Below, in pieces: positions 9,808 to 22,060 of a stretch of 64,000 nt of DNA (position 1 is its first letter; every line of letters starts with the position of its first letter). A program made the translations under genes and the position numbers. Below the pieces are notes generated by a model. It searched no databases and was not told where the DNA came from. It worked only from the letters and a program-made list of their open reading frames with translations. This DNA is from Warburgia ugandensis. Taxonomy: Eukaryota > Streptophyta > Magnoliopsida > Canellales > Canellaceae. The stretch is from assembly GCA_035236585.1 (NCBI GenBank), contig CP141136.1, forward strand, positions 49,741,136 to 49,805,135. The letters run 5' to 3'.

Positions 9808-12800
9808 ACATTTTGTAATACATTTTTCATAGGTAGGGCCCTTAATAGTAAAAAAATTTCTCAAAACAAAGCAGTGAAAATTCTTTGATTTAGAACATGT
9901 TCTATAAAACCCAAGTCATCACTTCATACATAACATAAGTAGAATTTTATACAAGATAAAATTCCATTGAAGGAATATACTTTTATTAAATTCTAGGATC
10001 CATCTGATGCTTCATAGTACAGCCAAGGTATTATTACAACACTTGTCGAAATTACATAATCCAAATTTCAAATTTGCAAATGGTTTGGCTCATAACTTTT
10101 ATATCTGCTACTAACCCCCTAAGAGATATTTTATAATTTCAAAGAATATCAAGTAATTTACCCTTATATTCCTTATTAAGATTAGAGGCTATAGTAATAA
10201 TTAGGGTTTTCGATCGACCTAAAAAGGCATAATTCAAAATTTTAGGTAAAGTTTTTAGGTGCAATGTTGGAGATTTCAAAATAGATGGAACATGAGTGGA
10301 GTCAAGAAGAGTAAGTGTGGTGACCCAGGTTTTTATAACACATTTTTCAAAGGTAGGGCACTCTACAGTGAATTTTTTTTCTCAAAACAAAGCACTGAAA
10401 AATCTTTTCTAAGAACTTGTTTTGGAAAACCCAAGTCATCACTTTATACATAACATAAGTAGAATTTTATACAAGATAAAATTCCATTGAAGGAATATAC
10501 TTTTATTAAATTTCAGGAACCATTTTTGTGGTTCACAGTACAGCCCAGGTATCATTACAATACTTGTCCAAATTACATAATCCAAATTTCAAATTTGCAA
10601 ATGGTTGGGCTCATACCTTTTATATTTGCAACTGATCCCCCAAGACCTATTTTATAATTTCAAAGAACAGCAAGTAATTTACCCATCTATTCCTTATTAA
10701 TAGTTAGGGTTTTAGATGGACATAAAAAGGCATACTTCAAACTTTTAGGTAAAGTTTTTAGGTTCAATGTTGGAGATTTCTAAATAGATGGGGCATGAGT
10801 GGAGTTAAGAAGAGTAAATGTGGCAACCCGGGTTTTTATAACACATTTTGTAATACATTTTTCAATGACAGGGCCCTTAACAGTAAAATTTTTTCCCAAA
10901 ATGAAACCATGAAAATTCTTTTCAATAGAACTTGTTTTTTAAAACCCAAGTCATCACTTCATACATAACATAAGTAGAATTTTATACAAGATAAAATTTC
11001 ATTGAAAGAATATGCTTTTATTATATTCTAGGATCCATCTGGTGGTGCATAGTACAACCCGGGTATCATTTCAATACTTGTCCAAATTACATAATCCAAA
11101 TTTCAAATTTGCAAATGGTTGGGCTCATACCCTTTATATCTGCTACTGACCCCCCAAGAGCTATTTTATAATTTCAAGGAATAGCAAGAAATTTACCCTT
11201 TTATTCTTTATTAAGACTAGAGGCTATAATAATAGTTACAGATTTAGATGGACCTAAAAAGGCATACTTCAAACTTTTGTGTAAAGCTTTTAGGTGCAAT
11301 GTTGGAGATTTCTAAATAGGTGGAACATGAGTGGAGTCAAGAAGAGTAAGTGTGGTGATCTAGGTTTTTATAACACATTTTGTAAGCATTTTTCAAGGGT
11401 AGGCCCTTAATAGTTAAAAAAATTCTCAAAACAAAGCAATGAAAATTATTTTCTTTACAACTTGTTTTGTAAAACCCAAGTCATCACTTCATACATAACA
11501 TATGTAGAATTTTATACAAGATAAAATTTCATTGAAGGAATATACTTTTATTAAATTATAGGATCCATTTGGTGCTTCAGAGTATAGCCAAATTTGAAAT
11601 TTGCAAATGGTTTGGCTCATACCCTTTATATCTGCTACTGACATCCCAAGAGCTATTTTACTATTTCAAAGAATAGCAAGTAATTTACCCTTCTATTCCT
11701 TATTAAGATTAGAGGCTATAATAATAGTTAGGGTTTTTGATGGACCTAAAGAGGCATAATTCAAGCTTTTAGGTAAAGCCTTTAGGTGTAATGTTGGAGA
11801 TTTCTAAATATATGGAATATTAGTGGAGTCAAGAAGAGTAAATGTGGCGACTAGGGTTTTTATAACACATTTTGTAATACATTTTTGAACAGCCGGGCCC
11901 TTAGTAGTAAAAAAATTTCCCAAAATGAAGCAGTGAAAATTCTTTTCTTTAGAACCTTTTTTAAAACCCAAGTCATCACTTCGTACATAACATAAGTAGA
12001 ATTTTATGCAAGATAAAATTTCATTGAAGGAATATCCGTTTATTATTTTCCAGGGTCCATTTGGTGGTGCACAGCACAACCAAGGTATCATTACAATACT
12101 TGTCCAAATTACATAATCCAAAATTTAAATTTGCAAATGGTTGGGCTCATACCCTTTATATCTGCTACTGACCCCCCAAGAGCTATTTTATAATTTCAAA
12201 GAATAGCAAGAAATTTACCCTTCTATTCCTTATTAAGATTAGAGGCTATAATAATAGTTAGGGTTATAGATGGACCTAAAAAGGCATACTTCAAACTTTT
12301 ACGTAAAGCTTTTAGGTGCAATGTTGGAGATTTCTAAATATGTGGAACATGAGTGGAGTCAAGAAGAGTAAGTGTGGTGAACCAGGTTTTTATAACACAT
12401 TTTGTAATGCAATTTTCAATGGTAGGGTCCTTAATAGTAAAAATATTTCTCAAAACAAAGCAATGAAAATTCTTTTCTTTAGAACTTGTTTTGTAAAACC
12501 CAAGTCATCACTTCATACATAATATAAGTAGAATTTTATACAAGATAAAATTCTAGTGAAGGAATATACTTTTATTAAATTCCAGGATCCATTTGGTGGT
12601 TCACAGTACAACCTAGGTATCATTACAATACTTGTCCAAATTACATAATCTAAATTTCAAATTTACAAATGGTTGGGCTCATACCATTTATATATGCTAC
12701 TAACCCCCTAAGAGCTATTTTATAATTTCAAAGAATAGCAAGTAATTTACCCTTCTATTCCTTATTAAGATTAGAGGCTATAATAATAGTTCGGGTTTTT

Positions 12801-13725
12801 GATGGACCTAAAAAGCCATACTTCAAACTTTTTGGTAAAGTTTTTAGGTGCAATGTTGAAGATTTCTAAATGGATAGAACATGAGTGGAGTCTAGCAAAG
12901 TAAGTGTGTTAACTCGAGTTTTTATAACACATTTTGTAATACATTTTTCATAGGTAGGGCCCTTAATAGTAAAAAAAATTCTCAAAACAAAGCAGTGAAA
13001 ATTCTTTTCTTTAGACCATGTTTTGTAAAACCCAAGTCATCACTTTATACATAACATAAGTAGAAATTTGTACAAGATAAAATTTCATTGAAGGAATATA
13101 CTTTTATTAAATTCTAGGATCCATTTGGTGGTTCACAGTATAGCCCAGGTATCATTACAATACTTGTCCAAATTACATAATCCAAATTTCAAATTTGCAA
13201 ATGGTTGGGCTCATACCTTTTATATCTGCTACTGACCCTCTGAGAGCTATTTTATAATTTCAAAGAACAGCAAGTAATTTACCCTTCTATTTCTTATTAA
13301 GATTAGAGGTTATAATAATAGTTAAGGTTTTAGATGGGCTTAAAAAGGCATACTTCAAACTTTTAGGTGAAGTTTTTAGGTGCAATGTTGGAGATTTCTA
13401 AATAGATGGAACATGAGTGGATTCGAGAAGAGTAAATGTGGGGACTCGGGTTTTTATAACACATTTTGTAATACATTTTTCAACAGTAAGGCCCTTAATA
13501 GTAAAAAAAATTTCCAAAACAAAGCAATGAAAATTCTTTTCTTTAGAGCTTGTTTTGTGAAACCCAAGTCATCACTTCATACCTAACATAAGTAGAATTT
13601 TATACAAGGTAAAATTCCATTGAAGGAATATACTTTTATTATATTTTGGGATCCATCTAGTGGTTCATAGTACAGCCCAGGTATCATTACAATACTTGTC
13701 CAAATTACATAATCCAAATTTCAAA
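9808..13725 (-). repeat. Tandem array, eight units of about 532 bp, spanning an LTR A / RT junction
   Basis: Each unit has two parts. Reading on the plus strand, about 243 bp is the reversed start of a family B reverse transcriptase region, and 289 bp is the reversed 3' end of the family A LTR. Junctions from GTAAG or GTAAA into TGTGG occur at 10316, 10819, 11351, 11843, 12373, 12905 and 13437. The spacings are 503, 532, 492, 530, 532 and 532. An eighth, leftmost unit is truncated at 9808. The rightmost LTR end is the true end of A1. The units are alike but carry many substitutions and small deletions (for example at about 11586). The short plus-strand frames that recur at 10259, 12316 and 13380 are by-products of the repeat. 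Confidence 0.95.
13194..13436 (-). pseudogene. Family B pol, start of reverse transcriptase region
   Basis: Translated on the minus strand and allowing stops, this part of the unit reads in order: a LHLKTLPKSLKYAFLG-like block, a TIIIASNLNKE block, a GKLLAIL block and an ADIKGMSPTICKFEI block. These match the conserved linker and N-terminus of Gypsy reverse transcriptase in Athila/Tat elements (LELKPLPxHLKYAFLG, IIASNL, GWTIADIKGISPSICMHRI). Several stops are present, so it is dead. This copy borders A1 directly. If A1 is removed and one GTAAG kept, it continues the protease-side sequence at 18470. The catalytic core of RT is absent. Confidence 0.85.
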
Positions 13726-16700
13726 GCTCACCATACAATAAAAACTCTCAATACAATACAATGCTCTTAAATAAAAATACATGTCTTCAAGGGATATACC
13801 CTAATTGATTATTCTTCCAAGTCTCCTTAAGTCTTGAGCTCCTAATTCTCCTTCTTTGTATCAGAGATATTGTGAACATTCAAACATTTACAATATCTCA
13901 GCAAGCTATGTTTGGTAGGGGATACAAGAAGCAACATAAATTAACAGTATAGTCCTAATACTTCATAATCCCATTATTCATAAACATACTCATGGATCAA
14001 TCTCTTTACTTTGACATATATGTACATCCTTATACATACGTACTGTATATGGATAAATCCATTAAACTCATAAATATAGTCAAATAACATTCTCAAACTA
14101 AGCCGATCAACTCTTTCCACTATAGGAATTAGTATTTCAGCTAGTCATATATTGGAAATTTTCCTTCCAAGGAAATACTAGTGATATACAATTACCTGGC
14201 ATTTCATCATGCTAAAACATAAGGCATTTCACTATGCCTATTTCATATGCATCATAATGCAAAATAAGCAAGGACTACTGTTCATACAGTCTAATCTATA
14301 CCAGCATGCACAGATAACTGCTTTATAATCTACTTATACCATCATCAATGGAATTTACAATATCCATGTCTGTATGGGGGGGACCATGGCTATCAAAGTG
14401 GTGGACTTCTCATAATTGCCCCACTAGACTTTCTGCCTCTCTTAGGCATGGTATCCAACTTCATTAAGTTTCGGAGAGTGGGTGGCCAAGCCCTTATAAC
14501 TCTCATAGCATAGCATCTCCAAGCTCATGCCTATCTAAAACAAAACCACAAGCCTCCATGCTTGTATATAAAATAGTTCTCATAGTATTAGACAATCTGT
14601 TTGTTTACTTAGGGCTGGAATATCTTCCAATTCCCTCTTCACTTAGGGTTTTTTCCTCAATTCTAACTTAACCATTTCATATGTGTTTTGGTTGGATCAT
14701 TAAGATTTTCAAGGGATTTAATACAAATATTTGCATTATACTTGTCAACATTTCTAAACATAAGATCATGTATTCAACATGTATTTCTCATGTAGATGCA
14801 TTCATAAAATCCTCCTACCTTCAAGTAGTGATCCATCCTTTTAGATCTTCCATGATCCTGACTAATGTATGTAATCTGTAAATCCATACACACTGTCAAT
14901 ATTTATACAATTTGAATAATCCTATATATTTTTATCATATCTATATTCTTTGTCTAATCTTATCCTTTAATATAAAGGATCTAGACCTTGTGTCCTATCA
15001 TGATCTATCTTCTTCAAATAGTGTTTATCCTATTGATCAATAGATCTAATGGTTAGAATGATCTTCTAATTTTTTAGATCTAAGTATTTTATATTTCTAA
15101 GTCTTTGTGTATTTCTTTCTTTGATCTTGATCTTTCACATATCCTTTGATCAACAATTTACACTTGTTGATAAAGATCGAGGGCTTAGATCTTCTATCAT
15201 CTAGTTCTTCTTTTATCTAAGTTCAGTTGTTTGATCATCCCTAAGGAGGATGATCTTGGTTCTCTTCCTTGAATCATATTTGATCAAGGGTTTGAATTCT
15301 CTAACCTAATGATCTAGATTTATCTTCAACATACATAGACACATAATATTAGAAGTACAACATTAGGATTCATATTGTTCTTGATCATTCAACTTCTCCT
15401 TATGGATCTTGTTTGATCATCCTATTTTACTTACAATTTTTATTAGAATTAGATAATTTGCTATCCTTTTTCAATCTTATTATTATTCAACCAATTAATG
15501 ATTCATTGGTTGAAGATGGATTATTTTCTTCTTAAGCCTAGACTGCTCCTCCCTATGTTAGAATTGACCAATGCTTACCAGTTAAAGTCTGCTCAAAGAG
15601 TGGTTAATACAACCCTCATAGAAGGAGATGTTTAGACATCAACTTATGTCAATTGGAGGTGAGGGAAAAGTACTTGACTCTTGTATACCCCCTATGACCA
15701 CAATGTTCAAAGTCCACTAGAGTGGAACTAGCTCAACCTTTAACAAGGTTCCTATGAGCTCTTTACCCTAAGTCCTTTCTCTAATTGATTTTAATTAATT
15801 TTTATGGATATGCACAATGTCATCCATGGATGTTCATTATTCTCCTACTTTGGGCCAAGAAAATGGTAAACTATTCCATATATTATCATCCTAACTATAG
15901 CCCTTACTAATATTAAGTCAAATTAATTCATTCATCTTAATTGTCCATGAATCTCTATATTTCATTAGATTAAATTTTTGGTGATTTATGAATAATTATA
16001 TCTACTAACTTAAAGACAATTAAGATGCTCACACTATACTTCAGCAATCAAATAACCACACACTTTAAATCATATTAGAATTGTACATCTATATCATTGT
16101 AAGGACAATTATACTCTAATATATTAACATGGATCCTAAGTTATGAAATACATATAATTTTACAAGTAATCTAATGGAGTAATGCTAAAATCTCAAAATC
16201 AAACAAACATGGCCCTAAGATAATTAAATTTACCAACCTATTATAACAACTTAATAACATTTAGAACATAACATGTTATAATTGAAGAATTACACTATCA
16301 TGCTTCCTAATTCATAACATAAATCATATTTACAATTCTATTATCAAATAAAAGACAAGTAAACTAATTAATTTAAGATTATTAAAAACTTTTAATCATG
16401 ATCCAATAATCTGATTTTACGTTAATCCTTTAGATCAAGGATTTTTATTACATTAAGGTTTTACTTTATTAAGGTCCAAAAGATCATATCCACACATTTT
16501 TGTCACATTAAGTGAATGATCTCACTGGATATCATCATTATCTCATCTCTTCAACCCATCCAAAGGGTTTGATCATGCTTGATCTCACTGATCAAGTGGG
16601 TCCCTTTGTATTTTTTTGGGTATTTCTACCATAAAGGGTGGATTCCTCAATTTTTCATAGATCTATAATAATAAATCCTTAATTTCACATATTATCAACA

Positions 16701-18469
16701 TTATATCACTAATGTATCAGTCACATAAGATCTGATCATCATAATTTTACAGATCATGAAATTTGGAAGTTTATTTCCTCAAAATAGTAATTTTCTTGAA
16801 TTATTTCTTGAATTTTATGATTTTAGAAGAAACAAGGCTTCACAAGCTTTTGATAGCTTCTTTTCAATATTGATTTGGCATTCAGATGACTCTAGAATCA
16901 AAGAAACAAGTTTATAGTCATTTGGATGGATTAGAATTAATCTAATCATCATGGTGCAGGGCCGATCAGCGGCCTGCCTCTACTACCTACGATCTTAGGT
17001 TAACCTGAGGCGATGACTGGTGATAGGTGAGATGGTCCAAATCTGGACCATCAGATCACTCATCACTTGGTCTCCTTCATTTGTTGATATCAACATCCCA
17101 GATTTCATCTCCTCAGGTTTATGGGCCCCAAAAATCCATCCAATGGCTCAAAATTTGTATCTGAGCTGTCCATGTTGAAATCTCAACCCCTGTTGCTGGA
17201 TCCATCGTTTTTGATGGATCAACGATCGAGGAAGATCTCTAGAGACTGAAAAACTCTAAAGAGGTGCTAGAATAAAATGGGAATGAAGTGGATGGCCTAC
17301 CTGTGCTGGTCCAGTGAAGGAACTTCTCCAGAAAAGAGATTTACCGGTGAGAAAACCCTAGGTTGTCGGGTAAGGTATACAGTCAATGATTTCCTCATTC
17401 CCATTGCTGGAGAAGGTCGGAGACCATGGGGGAAACATAGATCCCCACGTCCTGGAGTGATTCCTCAGTGCAAGATTGTGTTTCAACAACCAGAATAGTT
17501 TGTAATTTCTACCAGAGATGGTGCCAGTCTGGTGTGTTGTTCTTCGTTTTGAAATTACTGATGATCCAGATGGTGGATCATCATGGGACTTAGGGCTTTG
17601 GTACATAACCTCAGCTCAAATAGATCCAACTGTGGAGATTTGGATATGAAGGCTTGAAATCCATGGCTAATTAGATTAGGGTTTCCCAGTTGAAAACACT
17701 AGTTCATCGGGGATGACATGTCTATGGACGCTCCTGTGCAGACATGGCAACATCTACCTAGGTGCGTCTGGAGATGCTTTCCTAGGGAATAGGAAGAAAG
17801 ATGGAAATAAAGGAAAATTGGGGGAGATTGGGAAGGATTTGGGAACTAGTTTTTTAGGGAATGCAAGATAATTTCGTTAGAAATTTAATGAACATTTTTG
17901 GGGGGTATCTATAGGTGTTTTTGAATTTTTCATCATTACTTGTAATTATTATGTTTCAATTCCTTTGAATATTTAATTAGCATTGGATTCTCCACAGCCA
18001 CCTCCTTCTCACTATCAACTGATAGCGGTTTGACTCATGATGGTAGTCTTCTAGACCGTTGGCCCACCTTGTGGGCCCCACATGGTTGTGAAAAGACCGT
18101 TTTGCACTTTTAATTCCAAAAATGGAGAAAAATAGGATTTATTCTTTTGAACTCGGAATTGGGTGTACTTAGTGGCATTGGAATCCGATTTTTGAGTACA
18201 TTCTAAATATTGATGTCTTAGATCTTAGTATGAGTAAAATTACCATTTTACCTTTTTATTTATAAAAATAGAGAAAATTAGGTATTTTTCATTTTAACTT
18301 GTGATTGAATGTACTTAGTGTTATTTTAATTGATTTTTTGGGTACATTCATAATTTTTAAGTTTTAAATCATGGTTTAATATCTATAAAAAGAGAATTTC
18401 CAATAACATAATATTTCAGCCCATTTTATTGAGTTTCATAAGCAATTTACAAAAATTGGGGTTATTACA
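13437..18469 (-). mobile_element. Family A solo LTR, copy A1 (5033 bp)
   Basis: The LTR is on the minus strand. Its 3' end is the reverse of TGTGGGGACTCGGG at 13437 and its 5' end the reverse of TTGGGGTTATTACA ending at 18469. Flanks are GTAAA (13432-13436) and GTAAG (18470-18474). Other array units show GTAAG at the left junction, so the target duplication is GTAAG. The host site lies in family B pol, between protease and reverse transcriptase. A minus-strand AATAAA is found near the 3' end (TTTTATTA block at about 13635). The GATC-rich middle (about 15000-15420) and the module shared with the B leader (about 15545-15775) are present. No coding capacity. Confidence 0.9.
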
Positions 18470-20712
18470 GTAAGATGCTCCACTTGGGCTTTCCATTTAG
18501 GAATGTTTAGTGGTGATGCAGACTTAAGAAGTGCCACAAGTGCATTAGAATTGGAGGATGTGAAGAATGCATCATGTACAAGACTCTCAATCATATTTAT
18601 CTTAATAAAATAGATGGAGTCCATATCTTGTATTACATTAAAGATATTGAGCTTAATCTTCATGTTGCCAAAGGACAATTCCATGATTCCATTCCTACAA
18701 TTTATGATTTCATGAGAGGTGGCTAAGAAAGGCCTCTCCAAAATGATAGGGATCTAACTACTAGGATCAGCTACATGTTGGGTATCTTGGACAAGAAAGT
18801 CTATAGGGAGTAAAAACTTATCAACATGCACTAGTACGTCCTCAACTACACCATGTGGAATTTTGACTAGTTGATATGGTAATTGTAGTGTGTTGGTGGT
18901 CAATTTCATCTCTCCTAGTCCTAATTGCACATATAGGGAGTATGGCAATAGGTTGACACTAACCCCTAAGATAAGTAATGACCTATCAATGGTGTGTTAC
19001 CTTATGACATATGATATATGGGACATCCAGGATCTTTATACTTGAGGGGTGTTGTTGTTGGATGATTGAGCTTACTTGCTTGATGAGAAAATCTTTCTTT
19101 TACACATTCAGCTTTCATTTCTATATGCAAAGATCTTTTAGAAACTTGGCATAAGAGGAAATCTCTTTGATGCCATTGAGTAATAGGTTATTTATGTTGA
19201 CTTGCTTAAAAACATCCATTATCTCATTGAAATTTGCACCCTTCTTAGCCATGTTGAGATGCTAAGGATAGGGAGCATAGATATGTATCTTGTTTCAGAA
19301 AGGGGTTCAAGAGAACTAGGGAATGATTGGGTTTTCTCATCACCCTTATTTTGTTTTGTAGGCTTCTCTTTTTCCTCACTGGTGAACGATTCCTTAGCTT
19401 GGCCCACTTGATTATCCATCAGCTTACCACTCCAAGGATAGTCATAGATTTGGCATGTTGGTGAAATTATTGATCTTTAGATGATGCCACAATCTCTAAC
19501 TATCCATCAGGGTTTAAAATTGGGTGACTAGGACATTTGCCTTTTTTATCTCTCAATTAATGCAATAGAAAGTTGACCCATTTGATATTCCAACTTAGTA
19601 ATGGAACTTGTTGTGTTTTGATGGAATTGTAATGAATTTTTCATAAACAAATTGAGGGTCTTCTCAATAGATGGTTCCTTGGTTTTTAAGGAAATAGCTG
19701 AGGAATTGTGGGATGCGGAAAATGTTGCGAAGGGGGAATTGCTAGTGTAGCCCTTAGTGGCTATTCTTTGACCAAGAAAGTTTGGATGTGTAGCCCATCC
19801 TGGATTGTAAGTCTCAGGATAAGGATTATTATTGCTAGGATTTCTAAATTCATTCATCACATTCACCAACTCTGAAAAATATTCAAGAAAAATAGATCCT
19901 AATTGACAAGATGTAGTGGGTTGTGATGAACTGAAACTAATGTAGCTTTAAAATTACTAGCAAGCAAACATATCAAAGTACTAACTACATGTGAGAGAGG
20001 TCAATCCCATGAGCAATCCCATGAATTTTCACTTAATTGGTTCTTATTTAAATTGCTTATCTTAGCCAGAAAAACCCAAGAAATAACATTGTATTTTATA
20101 ACATATGAAATACTAATTGTGTACTTTTAACAAAAAATTGAACACTTATCAGGAACATATAGAACAAACCTCATATTGAGGTCACATAGAAGATCCATTA
20201 GCCATGTAATAAAGCATCTAATTGATGCGACAAATTATCTATTTTATCTACTTGGTTGACCAACATGTCTATTTTACTATACAAATATGGAGTGACCCCT
20301 ATTTCTTACAAACCACCTTTCTTATAAGGATGGGAACTCTTTTCCATTCTAATAGAATAATTCCATTGCTAGGAATTGTCTGATAATGTCTCAAAGAATT
20401 TTCAGGCCTCCACGTCACTCTTGGTCATGAAGGCCCCACCACTAGTGGCATCTATCATATGTTGATTCTATAGTGTTAGACCTTTTTAGAAAATTTGAAC
20501 TTATTGCCACTTTTCAAAACAATGATGGTGACACTTAAGCAAAAGATCCTTCCATTGTTTCCTACATTCATAAAAATGCTCATCCTCTTTTTGTTGAAAG
20601 TTAAATGATTTCTATCCTTAGGGCATTGGTTTTGTGGACTGAGAAAAGTTTGTTCAAGAATTTTTTGAGAAAATTGATAGAACCTACTTCTAAGGAATTG
20701 AGCCATGCCTTA
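18470..20712 (-). pseudogene. Family B gag-protease, internal copy 1
   Basis: On the minus strand the order is gag (about 20712 down to 19500), then protease (about 19000 to 18640), then the pre-RT linker to 18470. Gag shows KAWLNSLEVGSI and HKTNALR, as in Retrotrans_gag domains of Athila, and later the YNPGWATHPNF block. The protease part reads SVNLLPYSLYVQLGLGEM, then GVVEDVLVHVDKFLLPIDF, then ERPFLATSHEIINCRNG and MELSFGNMKIKLN. At the place of the catalytic Asp (normally D-L-G-A) it has I-L-G-V, and many stops and shifts occur, so it is inactive. Gag is cut on its N-terminal side by the LINE at 20713. The pol side was cut by A1. Confidence 0.85.
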
Positions 20713-21479
20713 GTCCTACTTGATGAGACAAGGGAGGGTGTAAACATAAAGCTAGAGTTATGGAGAGAAGCATTAGAATCTGAAGGATTTAAAATTAGCC
20801 GACCTAAGATAGAATATATGGAATGTAATTTTATCAAGGAGAGTAGGAGTGGAACACCAGTCAAGATTGATAACCAAGAGGTCCCCATGAAAGACCACTT
20901 TCGATACTTAGGATCATTGATCCATGAGAGTGGAGAGATTGAGAGGGAGGTTACCTAGAGAATCCAAGTGGTTTGGAACAAATGGAGATGTGCATCGGGT
21001 GTTTTATGTGATCGGCGGGTGCCACTCAAACTAAAGGAAAAATTCTATAGGATGGCTATAAGGCCAGCAATGCTCTATGGATCAGAGTGTTGGGTAGTTA
21101 AGGAACATCATACTCATAGAATGAGCATTGCAGAAATGAGGATGTTGAGATGGATGAGTGGTGAGACAAGAAAGGATAGAATTAGAAATGAAAATATTAG
21201 AGAAAATTTAGGGTTAGCACCAATAGGTAACAAGATGAGGGAGATTAGACTTAGATGGTTTGGACATGTTCAAAGGAGACCAACAATGGCACCAGTTAGA
21301 AGGAATGAGGCAATACAAGTAGAAGGTTCTAAAAGGGCAAGGGGAAAGCCCAAAAGAACGTGGATAGAAGTGGTAAGGAAATTTTTAAAAACTTTAGGAC
21401 TAAATGAAGCCATGGTATTTAATAGAGTGGAATGGAAGAATAAGATTCATGTGGCTGACCCCTAATTAGGATAAGGTCT

Positions 21480-21528
<49 letters not shown>

Positions 21529-21531
21529 AGA
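20713..21531 (+). mobile_element. RTE-type LINE, 5'-truncated, 3' end of RT ORF
   Basis: The reading frame runs from LVLLDETREGVNIKLELWRE to HVADP and a TAA at 21463-21465, followed by a short 3' tail and 16 GAT repeats (21481-21528). This is the C-terminal part of the plant RTE-clade reverse transcriptase. Recognised blocks are FKISRPKIEYMECNF, FRYLGSLIHESGEIE, VPLKLKEKFYRMAIRPAML, ECWVVK, MRMLRWMSGETRKDRIRN, LRWFGHVQRRP and RGKPKRTW. The catalytic YADD lies just upstream of the truncation and is missing. One in-frame TAG at 20956-20958 breaks an otherwise open frame of about 250 codons, so it is dead but relatively young. A GAT-repeat tail is typical of this clade. Confidence 0.93.
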
Positions 21532-22060
21532 CCTTAAATGGATCTAAGGTATATGATGATGGAATAGCATATGAAATTAGTCCTTTAATTAAGTTGATTA
21601 CGTAGGAGTCGTCAAGGTCTAGATGCTAATGATAGGCATTAAACACATTAAACTTTACTTTCATGTTGCTGAAAGACAATTTCATTACACTATTATACAA
21701 TAGTTGATGGCATTGGACATTGCCATGAATAGACATCCAAGAATATTTGGGATTTGACTACCAATGTCTGCTATATGCTAGGTGTCTAGGACAATAAAAT
21801 CAATAGGGAAGTAAAAATGGTCCACCTATATTAAGACATCCTCAACCATACGATGTGGAATTTTTACTAATCTATCTGTGATCCACAATGTAGTGCTGGC
21901 TAGTTTTAGTTTGCCAAGCCCAAGTTGCACATAGATAGAATATGGCAACAAATTCACATTGGACCCTAAATTTTATAGTGCCCTATCAATGGTGTGGTCA
22001 CCAATAACACATGAGATGGTAGGACATCCTGAATCTTTAAACTTTGGAGAGGTTTGGTGC
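21532..22060 (-). pseudogene. Family B protease and pre-RT linker, internal copy 2
   Basis: On the minus strand it reads NVNLLPYSIYVQLGLGK at about 21990, later LSFSNMKVKFNVFNAYH and a short acidic linker LDLDDSYVINLIKGL that ends at the LINE tail. The catalytic Asp position has Asn (N-L-G-S) and stops are present. The same protein region occurs in copy 1, so two gag-protease copies stand in the same orientation with the LINE exactly between them. Confidence 0.8.

Noticed and set aside
10259..13586. Recurring plus-strand open frames starting MQCWRF in the tandem array
   Set aside because: They arise once per unit because the units are copies. They run across the RT/LTR junction on the strand opposite to pol, differ by indels, and have no family match.
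9808..13725. CRISPR-like repeat array
   Set aside because: Units are 500-532 bp, contiguous and without spacers, and the DNA is plant.
17277..17606. Overlapping plus and minus frames of 73 and 82 codons in LTR A1
   Set aside because: They fall in the GC-richer part of the LTR and are not kept in A2-A5.
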